In this document: one piece after another, positions 9,985-17,711 of the stretch
Layout: each line of letters opens with the position of its first letter
Position numbering within the stretch: the first letter of the stretch is position 1
NCBI RefSeq assembly: GCF_009857475.1
Contig: NZ_WWCJ01000005.1
Span: forward strand, 124,001 to 188,000
Length of the DNA stretch: 64,000 bases
Origin: Pseudoduganella guangdongensis
GTDB taxonomy: Bacteria > Pseudomonadota > Gammaproteobacteria > Burkholderiales > Burkholderiaceae_D
Reading direction: 5' to 3'
Made by a program: the position numbers and the translations under genes
The notes under the pieces: model-generated
What the model saw: only the letters and a program-made list of their open reading frames with translations
Databases searched by the model: none
What the model was told of the DNA's origin: nothing

Positions 9985-11448
9985 ATGACCTCTACGCCCC
10001 AAGCCGAAAATAGCCTGCCCCTCGATATGATCATCTTCGGCGGGGTCGGCGACCTGGCCATGCGCAAGTTGCTGCCTGCGCTGTATATGGCGCACCTGCA
10101 TGGCAACCTGCCGCCGGCCACGCGCATCATTTCCACCGGCCGCCAGGAGTTCGACCGCGGCGCTTACCTGGCCTTCGTGGAGGAGCATTCGCGCGCCTTT
10201 ATCGCGGCGGCGAATTTCACCAACGAGGCTTGGCAAAGCTTCCTGCAATTGCTGGAATTCGTGCGCATCGATGTGCAGCAGGACGGCATGGCGGCCTTGG
10301 CCAAGGCTTCGCGCCCGGGTGCGGAGCGGGTGTTCTACCTGGCGACGGCACCGTCGCTCTTTACCACCATCTGCGACAAGCTGGCCGAGGCGGGTCTGGT
10401 GGACCGCAACGCGCGCGTGGTGCTGGAGAAGCCGCTGGGGCGCGACCTGGCGTCGGCGGTGGAGATCAATGAGGCGGTCGGCAAGCATTTCGCGGAGTCG
10501 CAGATTTACCGTATCGACCATTACCTGGGCAAGGAGACGGTGCAGAACCTGATGGTGCTGCGCTTCGGGAATTCCATCCTGGAGCCGCTGTGGCGCGCGC
10601 CGAATATCACCAGCGTGCAAATCACGGTGGCGGAGGAGGTGGGCGTGGGCAGCCGCGCGGGCTTCTACGACAGCACCGGCGCCATGCGCGATATGGTGCA
10701 GAACCATCTGCTGCAGCTGCTGTGCATTGTGGCGATGGAGCCGCCGGCTTCGCTGGCGCCGGATGCGGTGCGCGATGAGAAGCTGAAGGTGCTGCGTTCG
10801 CTGCGCCGCATGAACCTGGCCACCATTGCGCGCGATACGGTGCGCGGCCAGTATGTGCGCGGGGTGCGCGGCAACCAGGAGGTGCCGGGCTACCTGGAGG
10901 AACGTAATGTGCCTGCCGATAGCAGCACGGAGACCTTCGTGGCCTTGCGCGCCTATGTTGATACCTGGCGCTGGTCCAAGGTGCCGTTCTACCTGCGCAC
11001 CGGCAAGAGCATGCAGCGCCGTTCGTCCAAGATCGTGATCGAGTTCGCAAATCCGCCATTCCCGCTGTTCCCTGAAAATCCCGCGGGCGTGGCTAACCGC
11101 CTGGTGATCGAGTTGCAGCCCGAGGAGGCGATCAAGCTGCAGCTGATGGCGAAGCAGCCTGGCAGCGGCATGCAGATGCAGCAGGTGGCGCTGAATCTCG
11201 ATCTGCAGTCGGCTTTCCCGCAGCGCCGGGCCGAGGCGTATGAGCGCTTGCTGATCGACGTCGTGCGCGGCCGCTTGACGCACTTCATGCGCCGCGATGA
11301 ACTGGAGGCGGCGTGGGAGTGGGCGGAGCCGATCATCAACGGTTGGGAGCAACTGGGCGAGAAGCCCAGTTCCTATGCGGCCGGCACCTGGGGGCCGCCG
11401 GAGTCGTTTGCGCTTTTGGCGCGCGATGGCTTTAGCTGGGTGGAGTAA
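9985..11448 (+). CDS. zwf: Glucose-6-phosphate 1-dehydrogenase
   Basis: Oxidises glucose 6-phosphate to 6-phosphogluconolactone with NAD(P)+, opening the Entner-Doudoroff and oxidative pentose phosphate routes. With ATG 9985 the protein has 487 residues, the usual length; in-frame TTG 9937 and ATG 9943 would add 14-16 unconserved residues, and none of the three has a strong Shine-Dalgarno. The nucleotide-binding motif reads [19 protein letters not shown], where GGVGDLA replaces the more common GASGDLA. The active-site signature [14 protein letters not shown] is intact, as are [31 protein letters not shown] and [11 protein letters not shown]. No edd, eda or pgl gene is adjacent. Confidence 0.95.
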   Translation: MTSTPQAENSLPLDMIIFGGVGDLAMRKLLPALYMAHLHGNLPPATRIISTGRQEFDRGAYLAFVEEHSRAFIAAANFTNEAWQSFLQLLEFVRIDVQQDGMAALAKASRPGAERVFYLATAPSLFTTICDKLAEAGLVDRNARVVLEKPLGRDLASAVEINEAVGKHFAESQIYRIDHYLGKETVQNLMVLRFGNSILEPLWRAPNITSVQITVAEEVGVGSRAGFYDSTGAMRDMVQNHLLQLLCIVAMEPPASLAPDAVRDEKLKVLRSLRRMNLATIARDTVRGQYVRGVRGNQEVPGYLEERNVPADSSTETFVALRAYVDTWRWSKVPFYLRTGKSMQRRSSKIVIEFANPPFPLFPENPAGVANRLVIELQPEEAIKLQLMAKQPGSGMQMQQVALNLDLQSAFPQRRAEAYERLLIDVVRGRLTHFMRRDELEAAWEWAEPIINGWEQLGEKPSSYAAGTWGPPESFALLARDGFSWVE

Positions 11449-11481
11449 GCGTATCCGGCCCTGTGCTAGAATCGCGCCCCT

Positions 11482-11853
11482 ATGGATCGCGCCTCCCCAG
11501 CCCACCGCTTCGCCGCCTGGCTTGCTTGCCTGGTGATGCTGTTTGCTGCGCTGGCGCCGGCAATTACCCATGCCGGCGCGGGCGGCGGCTGGGCCGAACT
11601 GTGTACGCAGGATGGCGTGAAGCTGGTCAAGATCAGCGATGACGGTTCCGCCAAGGATCCGTCCAGCGCCATGCAAGGCGAGCATTGTGCTTTCTGCCTG
11701 GTGCACGCCAACCATTCGGTGCCCGAACCAACGGCGGCGCCACTCATTCATCCCCTTGAAGTGCAGGAAGGTTTTCCTGCGCTTTACTTCCATTCCCCAC
11801 GCCGGCTGGCCGCCTGGTCCAGCCCACAGTCACGAGCACCTCCGCTAGCGTAA
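11482..11853 (+). CDS. DUF2946-type small exported protein with HC-x2-C-x2-H-x2-H motif
   Basis: A 123-residue protein with an N-terminal hydrophobic segment (WLACLVMLFAALAPAITHA, signal peptide or anchor). The conserved core is GEHCAFCLVHANH: H68, C69, C72, H75 and H78 are spaced like a metal-binding site. This is the DUF2946 pattern; such genes often sit beside TonB-dependent receptors for copper or iron, and one starts 116 bases downstream here. A candidate extended -10 (TGTGC then TAGAAT at 11467-11472) lies only 10 bases before the ATG, so the mRNA leader would be nearly absent. A metal-related role is inference. Confidence 0.7.
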   Translation: MDRASPAHRFAAWLACLVMLFAALAPAITHAGAGGGWAELCTQDGVKLVKISDDGSAKDPSSAMQGEHCAFCLVHANHSVPEPTAAPLIHPLEVQEGFPALYFHSPRRLAAWSSPQSRAPPLA

Positions 11854-11968
11854 GCCAAGTTCGCGCTTCGTCCATGGTCCTTGCCGGCCATGTGCTCCTT
11901 TGCACTTGCCATTGGCTCGTGCTGACTGAATCCGTCCCTTTTTCGGGCGACTTACCAGGTTATTTACG

Positions 11969-14122
11969 ATGTCTTTTCCATCCCAGCTTCCTTATGCGCT
12001 TGCATGCGCTTTCGCCGCAGTTCCTGCCTGGGCGCAGACCAGCGTCACCATGCCCACCGTGGAGGTGGCCGCTTCGGCGCTGCGCTCCAGCGGCGTTTTT
12101 GATCTCGATGCCCCGGCGGGCACCGGCAGCCGCCTTGGCCTGACGGCGCGCGAAACGCCGGCCAGCGTCAGCGTGGTTGACCGCGCCCTGATCGATGAGC
12201 GCGGTGCGCAGGACACGCAGGAGGTGCTGCGTGCCATCCCCGGCGTGACGGCGCATAACGCGCCGGGCAATATCGGTGTGAGCTATCGCGGCTTCGGCAG
12301 CAATTCCGTCAGCCAGCTCTTCAACGGTATCAGCGTGCAGTATTCGATTGCGGCGCGTCCGGTGGATAGCTGGATTTACGATCGCGTGGAGGCGATCGGC
12401 GGTCCGTCGAGCTTCCTGTATGGCTCGGGCGCCGTGGGTGGCTCCATCAACTACATTAGCAAAGTCGCTGAGCGCGGCGAGTTCAGCGAGGCGCGCCTGC
12501 GCCTGGGCAGCAACCGGCTGAAGGAGGCCTCCATCGGCTTGAATCGCCGCCTGTCGGATGCCGCGGATGGGGTGGCGCATTTTGGCCGTATCGATATCAA
12601 CCACCGCGATAGCGGCAGCTGGATCGATGGCAGCTCCAGCAAATCCACCCAGCTTGCGGCCTCGATTCGTTCCGATATCGGCGCGCGTTTCACGCACACA
12701 CTGGCTTATGAGTTCCAGGATGAGGATGTGGCGCGCCCCTACTGGGGCACGCCGCTGTTGAACCCTGTCAGCGGCACCGCGCGCATCGATGAGGATACGC
12801 GCTACAAGAACTACAACAGCGCGGACGGCGTCTATGCGCAGCGCGTGCATTGGTTGCGTTCCGTGGCCAATTGGCGTGCGTCAGATGCGCTGCAGTTCAC
12901 GAATACCCTGTACGTCTATGATGCCCTGCGCGATTACCGCAATGTGGAGGGCTATCGCTTCAATCCATCGAATACGGCGGTGGTGCGTTCCAGTACGCTG
13001 CTGCAGCGCCACGACCAGCGCGTGGCGGGCGGCCGTTTCGACGGCATGTATAAGGGTACGCTTGGGGGCCAACGCAGCGATTGGGTGTTTGGCCTGGAGC
13101 TTAGTGGCAACAAGCAGACGCGCTTTCCGAACAGCCTGTCCATGACGGTCAGCACGGTGGATCCGTACAACTTCGTGACCGAGCGTTTCTTTGAAATTCC
13201 AGGGATGTCGCCGGACTATCGTCCCGACCGCGAGAACCGGGTGAAGACGCTGGCGGCCTACCTGGAAAACCGCACGCTGCTGGCGCCGACGCTTAGCCTG
13301 GTCACGGCCTTGCGCAAGGAGAGCATCGAGCTGGAATTACGCAACCGCCGCGAGGTGACCGCCGCCAATCCGGCCAGCTTCGAGCGCAGCTACCATCCGG
13401 CCACCGGCCGCGCGGGACTGGTGTGGGATGTGGCGCCGGGCGCCATGGCCTACGTGCAGTACGCGACGGCGGCCGATCCGCCGTCCGGCGTGCTGTCCAC
13501 TGCGTCCTTCGCGGATGTGCGCAACAATAGCGAGCTCACCTCCGGGCGCCAGGCGGAAATCGGTTCCAAGCTTGAGTTCTGGGCTGGCAAAGGCACGGCC
13601 ACGCTGGCGGCGTATAACATCGTGCGCAAGAACATCGCTTCGCAGGACCCGAACAACACCGCGCTGACCGTGCTGGTCGGCGAGCAGTCGTCCAAGGGCG
13701 TTGAGCTGGCGCTGGGCCTGCAGCCGCTGCCGCAGCTGTCGCTGCAGGCGAACGTTACGCGCGTGGATGCCGCGTATGAGGACTTCCGCCAGGGCGGCAT
13801 TTCCCTGGCTGGCAAGACGCCTGCCAACACGCCGAAAACCGTGGCCAATGCCTGGCTCTCGTATTCAATGACGCCGGCGCTGAAGGCTTCGGCCGGTGTG
13901 CGGCATGTCGGTTCCGTGTATGCGGATGCGGCCAATACCATCGCGTGGCCTTCGTACACGCTGCTCGACTTGGGCTTGAGCTATCAGGTCGACCGCCATA
14001 TCTCACTGGTGGGCCGCGTGCGCAATGCGGGCAATCGCGTGCATGCGCTGAACACCACGTCCAGCATGGCTTACCTGGGTGCGCCGCGCACGGTGGATGC
14101 CTCCCTGCGCGTAGCGTTCTGA
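11969..14122 (+). CDS. TonB-dependent outer-membrane receptor, siderophore/metal type
   Basis: A 717-residue outer-membrane receptor. Residues 1-22 are a signal peptide (ALACAFAAVPAWAQ). A TonB-box-like MPTVEVAAS follows, then a plug domain (~45-165): TPASVSVVDRALIDERGAQDTQEVLRAIPGV, GVSYRGF, DRVEAIGGPSSFLYGSGAVGGSINYISK. The rest is a 22-strand barrel ending VDASLRVAF with a terminal Phe, as barrel proteins require. There is no N-terminal STN signalling domain, so it is not a trans-envelope sigma-factor-signalling receptor. It lies between the DUF2946 protein and a PepSY-TM membrane protein (7-base gap downstream), a set typical of iron or copper uptake. The ligand is not known. Confidence 0.9.
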   Translation: MSFPSQLPYALACAFAAVPAWAQTSVTMPTVEVAASALRSSGVFDLDAPAGTGSRLGLTARETPASVSVVDRALIDERGAQDTQEVLRAIPGVTAHNAPGNIGVSYRGFGSNSVSQLFNGISVQYSIAARPVDSWIYDRVEAIGGPSSFLYGSGAVGGSINYISKVAERGEFSEARLRLGSNRLKEASIGLNRRLSDAADGVAHFGRIDINHRDSGSWIDGSSSKSTQLAASIRSDIGARFTHTLAYEFQDEDVARPYWGTPLLNPVSGTARIDEDTRYKNYNSADGVYAQRVHWLRSVANWRASDALQFTNTLYVYDALRDYRNVEGYRFNPSNTAVVRSSTLLQRHDQRVAGGRFDGMYKGTLGGQRSDWVFGLELSGNKQTRFPNSLSMTVSTVDPYNFVTERFFEIPGMSPDYRPDRENRVKTLAAYLENRTLLAPTLSLVTALRKESIELELRNRREVTAANPASFERSYHPATGRAGLVWDVAPGAMAYVQYATAADPPSGVLSTASFADVRNNSELTSGRQAEIGSKLEFWAGKGTATLAAYNIVRKNIASQDPNNTALTVLVGEQSSKGVELALGLQPLPQLSLQANVTRVDAAYEDFRQGGISLAGKTPANTPKTVANAWLSYSMTPALKASAGVRHVGSVYADAANTIAWPSYTLLDLGLSYQVDRHISLVGRVRNAGNRVHALNTTSSMAYLGAPRTVDASLRVAF

Positions 14123-14129
14123 GGCCGGC

Positions 14130-15650
14130 ATGGGAGCCCGCTCAAAACGGCTGCTGTACCTGGTCCATCGCTGGCTGGGCGTGATCCTGTGCGCCTTTTT
14201 CGCGATGTGGTTCGTCTCCGGCGCGGTCATGATGTATGTCGGCTATCCCAAACTGACCGACGCCGAGCGGTTGCGGCATCTGCCTGTGCTGGCGCCGGAT
14301 GCGCCTCTGCTGGCGCCGTCGCACGCCTTGTCGCGCGCCGGCGTGGCCGGGCCGTTGAAGGAGTTGCGCTTGGCCGCATCCAGTGGCGGCCGGCCTGCCT
14401 ATGTCGTTACGCCGCAGGGCAAGGGCAGTGCGCCGGTCGCGATTGATGCGGTGAGCGGGGCGCGGCTGCCGGCCACGGACGAGGCGCGGGCGCTGGCCAC
14501 CGCTGCTGCGTTTGCGGCGCCGGCTACCAGCCTGCGCTACCTGGGCGTGGTGGCGGAGGATGCGTTCACGCACTCGCGCGCGCTGGATGCGCATCGGCCG
14601 CTGCATCGGGTCGAGCTGGGCGATGCGGACCAGACCTTGCTCTATATCTCGGGCCGTACCGGGGAGGTGGTGCGCGATGCCGCGCGCAGCGAACGCCTGT
14701 GGAATTATGCGGGGGCGTGGATACACTGGCTGTATCCGTTCCGCGGCAATGCGTTCGACCGCTATTGGACCGACATCGTCAACTGGCTGTCGATTGCCGG
14801 CATCGCCATGGCGCTCAGCGGCACGGTGGTCGGCATCATGCGCTGGCGCTTCGCGCGGCCTTACCGCAGCGGCGCGCGCACGCCTTACCAGGGTTTCATG
14901 CGCTGGCACCATATCGGCGGCATGTTGTTTGCGTTCACCACCATCACCTGGATTTTCAGCGGCTTGATGTCGATGAATCCATGGCGCGTCTTTGATGCCG
15001 GCGCCGCACCCTTGCGCATGGAGGCGCTTGAAGGCGGGGCGCCGTCCCTGGCCGGGGCGGATGCGGCGCCGGCGGCGTTGCTGGCGGCAGCGGGCGGCGG
15101 CGTGCGTGAGTTGCGCTGGACGCGCATGCAGGGCAGGGTGGTGGCGCAGGCCTATACGAGCGGTGCTCAAGCGCTGCTGCTCGATGGGCAATCCGCGCAG
15201 GCCGTGCAACTTGATCCCGCCGCCCTGCGTGCTGCGGCGGCGCACTTGCTGCCAGCCCGCTTGCAGCGCATCGAAGTGCAAACTGCTTATGACCTGTATT
15301 ACTACAGCCGCGATGCCCATACCATGACCGGTGGCGGCGCCAAGCCCTTGCCGGTTCTGCGTGCCGAGTTTGCCGATGCGCAGGCGAGCTGGGTCTATAT
15401 CGATCCCCATACCGGGGCCGTGGTGGGCCGCAGCGACAACGGCAAGCGCGCCAGCCGCTGGCTGTTCGCCATGCTGCATAGCTGGGATTGGCTGCCCTTG
15501 CTGGAGCGCCGGCCGTTGTGGGACATGCTGCTGATTTTCCTTAGCCTCGGCGGGGCAGTCATGAGCATCACCGGCGTCGTGATCGGCTGGCGACGGCTGG
15601 GCATAAAGCTGCGCAGCGCCGGGGTTCCGCGTACAATTCGGCTCCCTTGA
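14130..15650 (+). CDS. PepSY-associated TM protein (PiuB-like)
   Basis: A 506-residue inner-membrane protein of the PepSY_TM family. It opens with the family signature LVHRWLGVILCAFFAMWFVSGAVMMYVGYP (first membrane helix, ~residues 8-38). Further hydrophobic segments lie at ~225-245, ~260-285 and ~450-475. Between them are periplasmic PepSY-like stretches, including AWIHWLYPFRGNAFDRYWTDIVNWLS and YIDPHTGAVVGRSDNGKRASRWLFAMLHSWDW. Members are found next to siderophore receptors and are thought to help reduce or release imported iron; that role is inferred from context. The gene starts 7 bases after the receptor. Confidence 0.85.
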   Translation: MGARSKRLLYLVHRWLGVILCAFFAMWFVSGAVMMYVGYPKLTDAERLRHLPVLAPDAPLLAPSHALSRAGVAGPLKELRLAASSGGRPAYVVTPQGKGSAPVAIDAVSGARLPATDEARALATAAAFAAPATSLRYLGVVAEDAFTHSRALDAHRPLHRVELGDADQTLLYISGRTGEVVRDAARSERLWNYAGAWIHWLYPFRGNAFDRYWTDIVNWLSIAGIAMALSGTVVGIMRWRFARPYRSGARTPYQGFMRWHHIGGMLFAFTTITWIFSGLMSMNPWRVFDAGAAPLRMEALEGGAPSLAGADAAPAALLAAAGGGVRELRWTRMQGRVVAQAYTSGAQALLLDGQSAQAVQLDPAALRAAAAHLLPARLQRIEVQTAYDLYYYSRDAHTMTGGGAKPLPVLRAEFADAQASWVYIDPHTGAVVGRSDNGKRASRWLFAMLHSWDWLPLLERRPLWDMLLIFLSLGGAVMSITGVVIGWRRLGIKLRSAGVPRTIRLP

Positions 15651-15665
15651 ATTTGGCCGGAACCG

Positions 15666-16151
15666 ATGAAAAAACTTATGCTGCTTCTCGCGCTGGTTTG
15701 CGCGCAGTCCCATGCCGACCAGGTGGTTGGCGTCGCCGATGGCGACACCTTGACCGTGCTGCGCGATGGCCGGCAAGTCAAAGTGCGCCTGGCGAATATT
15801 GATGCGCCGGAGAAGAAGCAGGCATACGGCACGCGCTCCAAGCAGGCGTTGTCATTGCTGTGCTTTGGCCGCAACGCGGTGCTGGATGTCGGTGAGACGG
15901 ACCGCTATGGCCGTATGGTGGCCGTGGTGCATTGCGGGGGCGTGAATGCTAATGCGGCCCAGGTGCGCAACGGTATGGCCTGGGTCTACCGCCAGTACAA
16001 CCACGACATCGGCCTGCTTGGCATTGAAGCGGCGGCACGTGCTGCGCGCACCGGCTTGTGGGCCGACCAGAACCCGCAGGAGCCTTGGCTGTACCGCAAG
16101 TCGCGCAAGACGCAGGGCGCGTCCTTATCGCGCGCGCCTGCTGCCAATTAG
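15666..16151 (+). CDS. Thermonuclease family protein (SNase fold), exported
   Basis: A 161-residue staphylococcal-nuclease-like protein with an N-terminal signal peptide (MKKLMLLLALVCAQSHA). The core VADGDTLTVLRDGRQVKVRLANIDAPE carries the two catalytic arginine/aspartate positions of the family (R in KVRLANIDAPE, D in VADGDT). TDRYGRMVAVV supplies the second arginine region. NGMAWVYRQY and ARAARTGLWADQNPQEPW are the usual C-terminal segments. A periplasmic or secreted sugar-nonspecific nuclease is likely. The last 27 bases overlap the 3' end of the convergent lysR-type gene. Confidence 0.88.
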   Translation: MKKLMLLLALVCAQSHADQVVGVADGDTLTVLRDGRQVKVRLANIDAPEKKQAYGTRSKQALSLLCFGRNAVLDVGETDRYGRMVAVVHCGGVNANAAQVRNGMAWVYRQYNHDIGLLGIEAAARAARTGLWADQNPQEPWLYRKSRKTQGASLSRAPAAN

Positions 16152-17039
16152 GCGGCCTTCGAACAGGTCCTTCATTTCGCGCAGCCCGGCGCTCAGGCTT
16201 TCGACGGTTGCCGAGACCTTGGGTACGCCGCGCAACTGGCGCGGCGTGAGCAGCCACAGTTGCGAGCGGAAGTCCGTCATCAGCGACGAGACGCGGCGCA
16301 GGCGGGGATTGGCGTCGCCCAGGTGGCAAGGCAGAATGCCGATGCCCAGGCCTTCTTCGATCAGCCGGCACACGGCCAGCGTACTGGAGCAGCGGGCGAC
16401 GGCGTGCCGCCCCAGGCCCTGTGCTTCCAGCCATCGCGACGAGGCCAGGTGGCCCAGGGTTTCATCTACCGTCACCCAGTCGTGCTGGTGCAGCTTGTCT
16501 TCCGCGACCTTGCGCCAGTCGACCGGCGCATAGATCGCCACCTCGATATTGCATATCACGCGGCCTATCAGGTCGCCGTCGGGTTCACCGCCCGAGCGCA
16601 GCGCGATGTCGGCCTCGCGCTGGCGCACATTGGCCAGGCTTTCGCTGGTCACCACATTGAATCTCAGTTGCGGCAGTTCGCGCCGGCAGCGCGCCAGCAG
16701 CGGCGGCATAATGCGCGGCATCAGCACCTCCGTCGTGGCCAGCGTCAAGCGGCCGGCGGCGGCCATTTCCGCGTCGCGCTCCATGTCGCGCAGGCGGCGG
16801 TCGAATTCTTCCGCCAATTCGAGCAGTCCGGTGGCGGCAGCGGTCGGGCGGTAGCCTTGGCGACTGCGCTCGAAAAGCGCAGTGCCCAGGCTGGCCTCGA
16901 TATCGCGCACGCGCCGGAACAGGGTGGGATGGCTGGAGCCGAGCGCCTCCGCCGCTTTGGACAGCGAACCATGGCGCGCCACCGCCAGGATGACCTGGTA
17001 GTCGTTCCATGCCAGGCGGCTTGTGAGAAAGGTGTTCAT
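16125..17039 (-). CDS. LysR-family transcriptional regulator
   Basis: A 304-residue LTTR. The N-terminal helix-turn-helix is clear: ILAVARHGSLSKAAEALGSSHPTLFRRVRDIEASLGTALFERSRQGYRPT (~residues 17-67). The effector domain runs from ~90 to 300. The protein is longer-linkered than MetR-type but within LTTR norms. It is divergent from the exported DUF1579-like gene at 17157, and the 117-base gap holds a direct repeat and dyad that fit an LTTR operator, so that gene is the likeliest target, along with autoregulation. The effector is unknown. The 3' end overlaps the thermonuclease gene by 27 bases on the other strand. Confidence 0.93.
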   Translation of the reverse strand: MNTFLTSRLAWNDYQVILAVARHGSLSKAAEALGSSHPTLFRRVRDIEASLGTALFERSRQGYRPTAAATGLLELAEEFDRRLRDMERDAEMAAAGRLTLATTEVLMPRIMPPLLARCRRELPQLRFNVVTSESLANVRQREADIALRSGGEPDGDLIGRVICNIEVAIYAPVDWRKVAEDKLHQHDWVTVDETLGHLASSRWLEAQGLGRHAVARCSSTLAVCRLIEEGLGIGILPCHLGDANPRLRRVSSLMTDFRSQLWLLTPRQLRGVPKVSATVESLSAGLREMKDLFEGRLIGSRRAR

Positions 17040-17055
17040 GCCGCCATTCTACCTA

Positions 17056-17086
17056 TGTTGTTCAATTTTGAAATAATGTTGTTCAA
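17056..17086. promoter_or_regulatory. Candidate LysR operator: TGTTGTTCAA direct repeat with dyad
   Basis: TGTTGTTCAA occurs at 17056-17065 and again at 17077-17086, exactly 21 bases apart (two helical turns). Between them TTCAATTTTGAA (17061-17072) forms a dyad consistent with the T-N11-A LTTR half-site rule. It lies 16 bases from the lysR-type start and 70 bases from the divergent gene. Confidence 0.55.
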
Positions 17087-17156
17087 ATATGTGCTATCGA
17101 CTGCGCGCGTGCAGCTTGAGAATAGCGCCATCCCAACCAGACAAAGAGGAAAAACC

Positions 17157-17669
17157 ATGTTGCGCAAACTTCTGATCAGCATTGCCCTGTTGGCCGCCAG
17201 CTTCGCGCAGGCGGCAGAGCCGTGCGGCGCGCCCGAGTACAAGCAATTCGACTTTTGGGTCGGCAACTGGGAAGCGGTTGACCGCCACGGCAAGGTGCTG
17301 GGGCATACCTTGATCGAGAAAGTCGAGCAAGGCTGCGTGCTGCAGGAATGGTGGCGCGGCAATGGGGCCGAAAACGGCGCGGGCACGAGCCTGAGTATGT
17401 ACGATCGGCGGCACAAGCTGTGGCGCCATGTCTGGACCAGCGCGCGCGGCAACTTCGCTCCGATCGACGGCGGCTGGCAGGGCGACCGCATGCTGATGAC
17501 CGGCTACTGGACCAATGACAAGGGCGAGCGCGAACTGCACCGCACCGTGTGGCAGCCGATTCCCGGCGGCATTCACCACCTGTGGGATGCGTCGCTGGAC
17601 GGCGGCGCTACCTGGACCGTGATTCACGAAGCCTGGCTGCGCCGCACCGATAAAGCGCTTGTGAAGTAA
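17157..17669 (+). CDS. Exported DUF1579-like protein
   Basis: A 170-residue protein with a signal peptide (MLRKLLISIALLAASFAQAA). I chose ATG 17157 because AAAGAGGA lies just upstream and the frame before it overlaps the lysR-type gene. The mature part starts with the FDFWVGNWEAVDRHGK motif, found in DUF1579-like and nitrobindin-like lipocalin barrels, followed by EQGCVLQEWWRG, SLSMYDRRHKLWRHVW and a Trp-rich C-terminus. Many Burkholderiales carry such exported proteins; their function is not established. Likely under the control of the divergent LysR protein. Confidence 0.72.
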   Translation: MLRKLLISIALLAASFAQAAEPCGAPEYKQFDFWVGNWEAVDRHGKVLGHTLIEKVEQGCVLQEWWRGNGAENGAGTSLSMYDRRHKLWRHVWTSARGNFAPIDGGWQGDRMLMTGYWTNDKGERELHRTVWQPIPGGIHHLWDASLDGGATWTVIHEAWLRRTDKALVK

Positions 17670-17711
17670 GATGGCCGCAGGTGCTATGACGCTGCGCGCG
17701 GCTGCCGTGGC

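Noticed and set aside
9337..11793. 818-codon minus-strand open frame across zwf
   Set aside because: It overlaps zwf and, at its end, reads the EAL gene in another frame; no recognisable domain.
11854..11968. Cobalamin or other riboswitch before the TonB receptor
   Set aside because: The 115-base gap shows no B12-box-like or other known aptamer motif and no terminator/anti-terminator pair.
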